From Sanguibacter keddieii (GTDB lineage: Bacteria > Actinomycetota > Actinomycetes > Actinomycetales > Actinomycetaceae): DNA of 64,000 nt. Below are positions 58,270-64,000 of the stretch, one piece after another. The stretch spans positions 30,973 through 94,972 of the forward strand of contig NZ_JVOJ01000010.1 in the NCBI RefSeq assembly GCF_001064145.1, in the 5' to 3' direction. Both the position numbers and the translations under genes were made by a program. Below the pieces are notes generated by a model. The model saw only the letters and a list, made by a program, of their open reading frames with translations. It did not search any database and was not told the origin of the DNA. Positions within the stretch are counted from its first letter, which is position 1. Each line of letters starts with the position of its first letter.

Positions 58270-59427
58270 ATGCGCTGCGACCACTTTGACGCCGGGACCT
58301 GCCGGTCCTGCTCCCTCCTCCCCCAGCCCTACGAGCGCCAGCTCGCCGGCAAGGTCGAGGCCGTCGCAGCCACCCTCTCCCCCGTCCCAGGAGCCGGCGA
58401 GATCGCCTGGCTGGCCCCGGCCTCGTCCCCGGAGAAGGGATTTCGGACGAGCGCAAAGCTCGTCGTCGGAGGAACCCGCCGCCGGCCCACCCTGGGCATC
58501 CTGGGCCCCGACCGCCGCGGCGTCGACCTGCCCGGCTGCCCCATCCAGCACCCCGCGATCAACCGCGCGACGCCCGGCCTCAAGCGCTTCATCCGTTCCC
58601 TGGACCTGACTCCCTACGACGTTCCCACCAAGCGCGGGGAGCTCAAGAACATCCTCATCACGGTGGGCGAGGGCGAGCGGCTCATGATCCGCTTCGTGCT
58701 CCGCACGCGCGACCGCGTCTCCGACATTCGCTCGGCGCTGCCGCTCCTGCGCGACCTCGTGCCCAGCGCACACGTCGTCACCGCGAACATTCACCCCACG
58801 CACGAGGCCATCGTCGAGGGCCCCGACGAGATCATCCTGACGCGCGCCCGCACGCTGCCGCTCAGCGTTGAGGGCCTCGAGCTGGGGCCTCGTTCCTTCG
58901 CGCAGACGAACGCGTCCGTCGCCTCTGCCCTGTACGAGCAGGCCTCAGTGTGGGCGTCGCGCCCCTTCGCCGACGGCCGGCTGCCCGAGAGCCTGTGGGA
59001 CCTGTACTGCGGCGTCGGCGGCTTCGCCCTCGCCGCCGCGCGCGCCGGATTCCCGCGCGTCACCGGCGTCGAAGTGTCCTCCGGGGCGATCTCCTCGGCG
59101 ATCAGCGCCGCACGCCACGCGGGCCTGTCGCGGTCGGCCGCGTCCTTCATCGCCGACGACGCCACCTCGTGGGCGCGAGCCCAGTCGCCCGAGGACATAC
59201 CCGACGTGATCGTCGTGAACCCGCCGCGTCGAGGCATCGGAGCGGACCTGGCCGCCTTCCTCAACGACTGCGACGCGCCCCGCGTCATCTACTCCTCGTG
59301 CAACCCCACATCGCTGGCCACAGACCTGGCGGCCATGCCCACGCTGCGCCCCGTCGAGGGCCGCATCTTCGACATGTTCCCGCACACGACCCACGCCGAG
59401 GTCGCCCTCCTCCTTGAGCGCGCGTAG
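58270..59427 (+). CDS. rlmC: 23S rRNA (uracil-C5)-methyltransferase RlmC-like
   Basis: 385 aa. The N-terminal iron-sulfur Cys cluster MRCDHFDAGTCRSC plus a Cys in DLPGCPIQHP, the SAM-binding DLYCGVGGFALAAA, and the catalytic Cys in VIYSSCNPTSLATDL are all intact. The short form without a TRAM domain, starting MxC, is characteristic of RlmC (U747 of 23S rRNA in E. coli), though RumA/TrmA relatives are close. It carries the 13-mer word at 58415 (PASS in frame). Confidence 0.92.
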   Translation: MRCDHFDAGTCRSCSLLPQPYERQLAGKVEAVAATLSPVPGAGEIAWLAPASSPEKGFRTSAKLVVGGTRRRPTLGILGPDRRGVDLPGCPIQHPAINRATPGLKRFIRSLDLTPYDVPTKRGELKNILITVGEGERLMIRFVLRTRDRVSDIRSALPLLRDLVPSAHVVTANIHPTHEAIVEGPDEIILTRARTLPLSVEGLELGPRSFAQTNASVASALYEQASVWASRPFADGRLPESLWDLYCGVGGFALAAARAGFPRVTGVEVSSGAISSAISAARHAGLSRSAASFIADDATSWARAQSPEDIPDVIVVNPPRRGIGADLAAFLNDCDAPRVIYSSCNPTSLATDLAAMPTLRPVEGRIFDMFPHTTHAEVALLLERA

Positions 59428-59667
59428 GTCGGGCACCACTCTCGCGAGGACTCAGCCCAGCACGACCACATTGCTGCGAGACCGTCATCTCATCGACATC
59501 GCACGGGCCTTCAAGTCGGATGACGTCCATGAGGGCGGCATTAGTTTCTATGGAATATAAATGTGGACTATGCGTCGCTCGTGCGCAAATGCTCGCTCCA
59601 CACGCCCCCCAAGCGCGCGGGTCCACCGTCCCTTACCGTTACAATTGGACCTAACGTTAGGAGACAC

Positions 59668-60123
59668 ATGACCGTCGAACTTATCACCGCCGCCACGCCC
59701 GAAATCCACGAGGCCATGGGGCGACTGATCCCCCAGCTGTCCCGCTCCGCCGCCCCCATGAGCGAGGCCGACGTGGAGCGTTTCCTCTCCCAGTCCGGCG
59801 TGCACCTCTTCGTGTTCCGCCCCGACACCGCTGACGCGGAGGGCCACCACCCGATCCTCGGCATGCTGTCGCTGGCCACCTTCGAGATTCCGACGGGCGT
59901 GCGCGCGTGGGTCGAGGACGTCGTCGTCGACGAGGGTGCCCGCGGCCAGGGTGCCGGCCAGGCCCTCGTGGTCGCAGCGATTGAGCACGCCCAGAAGATC
60001 GGCGCGCGCACCGTCGACCTCACCTCGCGCCCCTCGCGCGAGGCCGCGAACCGCCTGTACCAGCGCGCCGGCTTCCAGCTGCGCGAGACCAACGTGTACC
60101 GCGTGACGCTCGAGAAGAAGTGA
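59668..60123 (+). CDS. GNAT-family N-acetyltransferase
   Basis: 151 aa from the ATG at 59668, with AGGAG upstream. The acetyl-CoA motif A is WVEDVVVDEGARGQGAGQALVVAAIEHA (residues about 89-117), followed by NRLYQRAGFQLRETNVYRV. The acceptor is unknown. The palindrome CTAACGTTAG overlaps the RBS region at 59651-59660. Confidence 0.92.
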   Translation: MTVELITAATPEIHEAMGRLIPQLSRSAAPMSEADVERFLSQSGVHLFVFRPDTADAEGHHPILGMLSLATFEIPTGVRAWVEDVVVDEGARGQGAGQALVVAAIEHAQKIGARTVDLTSRPSREAANRLYQRAGFQLRETNVYRVTLEKK

Positions 60124-60319
60124 GCGTGCGACGCGTGTACTGCTCACGGCCTTAGCGCCGTTTGCAGCGATTGCGTTGCGTGTTGCTGCTTGATTCTTCG
60201 TATTGCCGCCCGCCCCCGCATGATGCGTGGGCGGGCGGTTCGTTTGGGCCTTGAAGGCACCTCCGGAGCCTGACTGACACGCACGTGGGCACAAGGGCAG
60301 ACCTGGCAGCCGACGATGC

Positions 60320-60416
60320 GGATAGGTTATGAAGATGCGGAGAGGTTATCCGCGTCCGGATAGGTTAATAAGCTTTCCGGATCCTCATAACCTATCCATA
60401 TGGCGACAACCTATCC
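60320..60416. repeat. GGATAGGTT cluster, 19-bp spacing, inverted halves
   Basis: Forward copies at 60320, 60339 (GGAGAGGTT) and 60358; reverse copies AACCTATCC at 60389 and 60408. Spacing is exactly 19 bp within each half. Flanking bases GATGC and TTA are also shared. Confidence 0.9.
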
Positions 60417-60462
60417 GCATGCGCAGCAGACGTCGACACCGCTGGACTATTTTGGAAGGCAA

Positions 60463-60527
60463 TGCACTAGGTAGCGCAGCATTGCACTAGCAACAAAGCA
60501 GTGCAATGGCTCCCCAAGTAGTGCAAT
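60463..60527. repeat. TGCACTAG / AGTGCAAT cluster, 20-bp spacing, inverted halves
   Basis: TGCACTAG at 60463 and 60483; AGTGCAAT at 60500 and 60520. Each pair is 20 bp apart. Confidence 0.85.
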
Positions 60528-60620
60528 ACCCACGGGCGACAAGCTTAACCGCGCATTCCAGCCGCGCCGTTGGCGTAGAGGTCGCCGCGTGGGCTACGAG
60601 CCTGATTGCAGCACCCGTTG

Positions 60621-60829
60621 GCGAGACATTCTTCGCCCAGCACGAGGCATATCTGGCCTTGTGCGAGACAAAATTCGCCCAACGCAGCCCCTCGAGCGGC
60701 ATTGTCACGAAAAACTCGCCCAACACGCCACAAACCGCCGATTGTGGGCCTTTCTGAGCACGCAGGGCGAACTTTTTCGCGCTCGCACCCACATCAGCCC
60801 ACGCAGGGTGAACTTTTTCGCGCACAGGA
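60621..60829. repeat. TTCGCCCA cluster, 41/42-bp spacing, inverted halves
   Basis: TCGCCCA occurs at 60633, 60675 and 60716 preceded by GCGAGACA or CACGAAAAA words. On the other strand GCAGGG-N-GAACTTTTTCGCGC occurs twice, starting near 60763 and 60804. Spacings are 42, 41 and 41 bp. Confidence 0.85.
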
Positions 60830-60848
60830 CACAGCCACGTGCCGACTG

Positions 60849-61053
60849 TGAAACCAATGACACCTCTGCAGCCACTGATGCAGGCCAGCATGAAACCGCC
60901 GTCACCACTGCAACCGAAAAATGCGCGAAAAACACCCATTTCTCACCCGCAAAGGCGATGGCGGTTTCAACTGACCCCCCTCACCGGCCCGCAAAGGCGA
61001 CGCCGGTTTCAACCCCACGCACATACAAGCGAGCAAAGGCGACACCGGTTTCA
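60849..61053. repeat. phased 21-bp repeat array, two copies facing three
   Basis: Forward 21-bp units (TGAAACC-N7-ACC-N-CTGC) at 60849 and 60891; reverse units (GCAAAGGCGA-N4-GGTTTCA) at 60949, 60991 and 61033. Every interval within a half is 42 bp. The 37-bp centre (CCGAAAAATGCGC, AACACCCATTTC) matches that of the 17431 array. Confidence 0.92.
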
Positions 61054-61106
61054 CGCGAGAGATTTCAGATGCCGGTGGGCGGCGGCAGGGCCAGAGCCAA
61101 ACAAAA

Positions 61107-61213
61107 GTCGCACATAATTTCCCGCGGTCACTTTTTAAGCCTATCCACAAACGTTGCAATTGCAACGATGCGAATTCAAAGTTTGAAGTAGCCGCAGGGG
61201 AATTACGTGCGAC
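61107..61213. repeat. 107-bp MITE-like element, copy 2
   Basis: Ends GTCGCACATAATT (one mismatch) and AATTACGTGCGAC; the centre is the perfect 16-bp palindrome CGTTGCAATTGCAACG. It abuts a repeat A fragment ending GAGCCAAACA. Confidence 0.93.
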
Positions 61214-61405
61214 ATTCAAGTCGCACTGGTGAGGAGGGCGCAAGAGGGCCTGGCTGCGGCGCCCACGTGGGCGGTGGCGGGGCCTGGCAGGGCTATTCAC
61301 AGCGACACAGCGCCGCTGGTGTGGAGGGCGCCGGAGGGACCGGAGGACGCAAGAGGGCATGGCTGCGGTGCCAGTGGGCGGCGGCAGGGCCCAAGCCAAA
61401 CATAA

Positions 61406-61512
61406 GTCGCACGTAATTTAACGCGGTCAGTTTTAAAGACTGTCTCAAAACGTTGTAATTCCAACGATGTGAATTCAACGTTTGAAATACTCGAAGGGGA
61501 ATTACGTGCGAC
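61406..61512. repeat. 107-bp MITE-like element, copy 3
   Basis: Ends GTCGCACGTAATT and AATTACGTGCGAC; centre CGTTGTAATTCCAACG. It too abuts a repeat A fragment, ending AAGCCAAACAT, so copies 2 and 3 may have been duplicated together with their left flank. Confidence 0.93.
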
Positions 61513-61679
61513 ATTGATGCGGAGAGACGGGTCCTGGCCGGGCTTCAAGACACGGGCCTGGCCACGCGGCGGCCGGAGATCAGGCGGCGCGGCAAGCAAG
61601 CCGGAGATCAGGTGGGCGACCGGGCCCTCCGGCGCCCGGAACACCAGCGGTGCCACAAGCACCACCGAACGGAGAAGCC

Positions 61680-62519
61680 TCAGAACTCCTCGTAGTACTC
61701 CGGGTTCTGGTCGGCCTGGCGGCCGTCGGGGCGGCCGAGTGCACTGATCGCCGCCATCTGCTCAGGCGATAGCGAGAAGGAGAAGATGTCGAGGTTCTCG
61801 CGTTGGCGCTCAGGGTGACCGGACTTGGGCAGGGGCAGGGCGCCGAGCTGGTAGTGCCAGCGCAGGATGAGCCGCGACGGGGACACGCCCGCTTCGGAGG
61901 CCAGGGCGACGATCGCGGGGTCTTCGACGATGCGCCACTTGCGCCCCAGCGGGCTCCAGGATTCGGTGAGCACGCCGACCTGCGCGTGGTAGGCCAGCGC
62001 GGAGGCCTGCGGGAAGTAGGGGTGCAGCTCGATCTGGTTGACACTCGGGTACTCGCCGGTTGCTGCGTGCACACGGTCAAGGTGTTCGGGCAGGAAGTTG
62101 CACACACCGACGGAGCGGATGAGGCCGCGGTCGCGCGCGTCCAGCAGGGCTTGGAAGGCTTCGACGTACAGGCCGCGCTTGGGGTTGGGCCAGTGGATCA
62201 GGTACATGTCCCAGTAGTCCAGGCCAGCGCGCATGAGGGATTCTTCGAGGGTGTAGACGGCCTCGTCGTAGCGCTGGTGGCGACCGGGGAGTTTGGAGAC
62301 CAGGCGCAGCTCCTCGCGGGGGATGCCGCAGCGGCGCACGGCCGCACCGAGGGCACCCTCGTTCTCGTAGTTGAAGGCGCTATCCAGCATCCGGTACCCG
62401 GCCTCAACGCCGGAAATGATGGAGGCCACTCCCGAGGCACCGCGCAGGTTGTAGGTGCCCAGCGCGATCGCGGGAACGTCGAGACCGTCGGACAGGGTGT
62501 ATGCGGGAATCTCACTCAT
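61680..62519 (-). CDS. aldo/keto reductase
   Basis: 279 aa. The catalytic tetrad is visible: Asp and Tyr in MLDSAFNYENEGALG, Lys in LVSKLPG and His in YLIHWPNP. The AKR5-like length and the C-terminal SLSPEQMAAISAL segment fit NADPH-dependent reductases of the 2,5-diketogluconate-reductase group. The natural substrate is unknown. It is divergent from the aminopeptidase gene, with 46 bp between starts. Confidence 0.94.
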   Translation of the reverse strand: MSEIPAYTLSDGLDVPAIALGTYNLRGASGVASIISGVEAGYRMLDSAFNYENEGALGAAVRRCGIPREELRLVSKLPGRHQRYDEAVYTLEESLMRAGLDYWDMYLIHWPNPKRGLYVEAFQALLDARDRGLIRSVGVCNFLPEHLDRVHAATGEYPSVNQIELHPYFPQASALAYHAQVGVLTESWSPLGRKWRIVEDPAIVALASEAGVSPSRLILRWHYQLGALPLPKSGHPERQRENLDIFSFSLSPEQMAAISALGRPDGRQADQNPEYYEEF

Positions 62520-62565
62520 GCCTCAAGCGTAGGCCGCCACACGCGCGGCGTTCTACCATTGAGGT

Positions 62566-63870
62566 ATGGCACAGCTTGAACTGGACGAAGTCCACGCGAA
62601 CGCGGTGGACTATCAGCATTTCCTCCTTGATTCTCCTTCCCCCTATCATGCAGCCGAGGTTGTGGCGCAGCGCCTGGTGGACGCCGGTTTTACGCGCGTT
62701 GACGAGAAGGGCGCGTGGGACGCGTCCCCGGGCGGTCACGTGATGGTGCGCGGTGGCGCGGTGGCCGCGTGGTTCGTGCCCGAGACGGTCGCTGACGACG
62801 CGGGTTTCCGCATCGTGGGCGCGCATACGGATTCGCCGGCGTTGTCGGTGAAGCCGTCGGTGCAGTCGACGACGCCGGATGGCTGGGGCCAGATCGACGT
62901 CGAGGTGTACGGCGGCATGATGTGGAACTCGTGGCTGGATCGCGAGCTGACGCTGGCGGGCCGCCTGGTCTTGAATAGCGGCGAGGTCGTCCTGGCTCGC
63001 ACGGGCCCGATCGCTCGCATCCCGCAGCTGGCGATCCACCTGGATCGCGACGTGAACCCGGGCGGCCTGAAGCTGGATCCGCAGAAGCATCTGCACCCGG
63101 TGTGGACGGTGGATAACCCGTACGGCAACGTGTTGGAGTACGTGGCGCGCACGGCGGGTCTGGATGACGCGTCGCAGGTCGCGGCGTTCGATCTGATTCT
63201 CACCCCCAGCCAGGGGCCGGGCTTCTTCGGTGACAAGGGCCAGTTCATCGCGGCCTCGCGCCAGGACAACCTGTCGAGCGTGCACCCGGGCCTGGTGGCC
63301 CTGGAGCGCCTGGCCGCGCAGGGCACGCCTGCGGGCGGCGACATCACGGTATTCATGTGTTTCGATCACGAGGAGGTGGGTTCGGCCTCGCGCACGGGTG
63401 CGGCCGGCCCGATCCTGGAGACGGTGCTGCGCCGCACGGCGAAGGCTCTGGGCCGGGACGAGGATGGCTTCGAGCGCATGCTCGCGGCCTCCTCGTGCGT
63501 GAGCGCGGACGCCGCGCACTCGGTGCACCCGAACTATGCGGGCCACCACGATCCGGATAACCGTCCGATGATGGGCCGTGGCCCGATCATCAAGATCAAT
63601 TCGAAGCAGCGTTACGCGACGGACGGCGAGGGCATCGCCCTATGGAATCGCGCGTGCGCGGCGGCGGGCGTGGTTTCGCAGAGCTTCGTGGGCAACAACG
63701 CGATGCCGTGTGGGACGACGATCGGCCCGATCACGGCGACCCGCCTGGGGATCCTGACGGTGGACGTGGGCGTGGGCTTGCTGTCGATGCACTCGGCGCG
63801 CGAGATGAGCCACGTGGATGATCTCCTAGACCTCTCCCGGGTGCTTGAGGCGTACTGGCAGGGCGCCTGA
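62566..63870 (+). CDS. M18-family aminopeptidase
   Basis: 434 aa. Zinc ligands and catalytic residues of M18 aspartyl aminopeptidases are present: GAHTDSPALSVKP, FDHEEVGSASRTGA, and the late HSAREM. The N-terminal DYQHFLLDSPSPYHAAEVVAQRL is typical. It removes N-terminal residues from peptides in the cytoplasm as a large oligomer. Similar to bacterial ApeB. Confidence 0.95.
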   Translation: MAQLELDEVHANAVDYQHFLLDSPSPYHAAEVVAQRLVDAGFTRVDEKGAWDASPGGHVMVRGGAVAAWFVPETVADDAGFRIVGAHTDSPALSVKPSVQSTTPDGWGQIDVEVYGGMMWNSWLDRELTLAGRLVLNSGEVVLARTGPIARIPQLAIHLDRDVNPGGLKLDPQKHLHPVWTVDNPYGNVLEYVARTAGLDDASQVAAFDLILTPSQGPGFFGDKGQFIAASRQDNLSSVHPGLVALERLAAQGTPAGGDITVFMCFDHEEVGSASRTGAAGPILETVLRRTAKALGRDEDGFERMLAASSCVSADAAHSVHPNYAGHHDPDNRPMMGRGPIIKINSKQRYATDGEGIALWNRACAAAGVVSQSFVGNNAMPCGTTIGPITATRLGILTVDVGVGLLSMHSAREMSHVDDLLDLSRVLEAYWQGA

Positions 63871-63880
63871 CGCCCGGGGC

Positions 63881-64000
63881 GCCCGCGCGCGGCAAGCCCG
63901 AAGGGTGACGCCGTGCGCGCGGCACCCGCAGCAGGGCACCTGACGCCCGCGCGCGGCAAGCCCGAAGGGTGACGCCGTGCGCGCGGCACCCGCAGCAGGG
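63881..64000 (+). repeat. 64-bp tandem repeat running off the window
   Basis: The unit beginning GCCCGCGCGCGGCAAGCCCG occupies 63881-63944, and an identical second copy starts at 63945 and continues to the window end (56 bases seen). It begins 10 bp after the aminopeptidase stop. Copy number is unknown. Confidence 0.9.

Larger units (their letters stand above)
60124..61679. other. 1.56-kb gene-free repeat island
   Basis: No frame here resembles a protein. The segment is a succession of repeat clusters: a 19-bp-spaced family (60320-60416), a 20-bp-spaced family (60463-60527), a 41/42-bp-spaced family (60621-60829), the phased 21-bp array (60849-61053), pieces of GC-rich repeat A (61071-61103, 61252-61300, 61361-61402) and two 107-bp inverted-repeat elements. 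Each cluster is arranged in inverted halves. Confidence 0.8.

Noticed and set aside
60849..61053. CRISPR array
   Set aside because: Same reasons as at 17431: strand inversion, divergent units, conserved centre, and no cas genes.
60589..61191. protein-coding frame of about 200 codons on the plus strand
   Set aside because: It runs through repeat clusters and a 107-bp inverted-repeat element, has no ribosome-binding site and no protein-like composition.

Overview
The window is high-GC, gene-dense actinobacterial chromosome. An actinomycete is indicated by the dnaK-grpE-dnaJ-hspR operon with HspR (HAIR) operators, a lone groEL under CIRCE control, the MurT/GatD pair, a shared MsiK-type sugar ATPase, a LAxTG-anchored fucosidase, a WXG100 protein and the panC/panD/DUF2520/PH-domain cluster. 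The mix of sugar uptake, a sortase-anchored fucosidase and surface proteins suggests a host-associated Actinomycetaceae (Actinomyces/Schaalia-like); the genus is inference.

Layout. 0-6.2 kb: carbohydrate locus (PfkB kinase, GH4 glycosidase, PIG-L deacetylase, CUT1 binding protein and two permeases, no ATPase). 6.3-10.8 kb: panD, panC, a DUF2520 Rossmann protein and two PH-domain membrane proteins, the longer one frameshifted. 10.9-13.2 kb: two-component system. 13.3-17 kb: degenerate HD-family protein, solitary WXG100 protein, groEL with two CIRCE operators. 17-20.6 kb: repeat-rich gap, LytR_C protein, ung, tRNA-Thr, DsbA-like protein. 20.6-26.1 kb: Ser/Thr kinase, MsiK-type ATPase, DUF4032 protein, glycerophosphodiesterase. 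26.3-35 kb: two unknown proteins, flotillin, second repeat-rich gap, fba, SpoU methyltransferase, NagD-like HAD, pyrE, SDR. 35.1-40.7 kb: large surface protein with a Fur/Zur-type box, exonuclease III, serine hydrolase plus TetR regulator. 40.7-48.5 kb: clpB with HAIR, YbjN-like protein, DUF418 protein, three paralogous two-TM proteins. 48.6-50.6 kb: gatD-murT. 51-55.6 kb: candidate small RNA and the hspR regulon. 55.8-60.1 kb: fucosidase, rlmC, GNAT protein. 60.1-61.7 kb: 1.5-kb island of nested repeats. 61.7-64 kb: aldo/keto reductase, M18 aminopeptidase, and the start of a 64-bp tandem repeat.

Connections. The ATPase at 22.8 kb probably powers the ATPase-less importer at 3-6 kb. HspR (51.2 kb) probably represses both its own operon (three HAIR copies) and clpB (one copy), while HrcA would act on groEL. 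MurT and GatD together amidate lipid II.

The least explained material is non-coding. Three copies of a 107-bp element with 13-bp terminal inverted repeats, four families of short repeats in convergent clusters with fixed periods (19, 20, 41/42 and 42 bp), and a GC-rich hairpin repeat recur as modules in several gaps. A 13-mer, CCCCGGCCTCGTC, occurs eight times in genes and terminators, resembling a Chi or DNA-uptake word.
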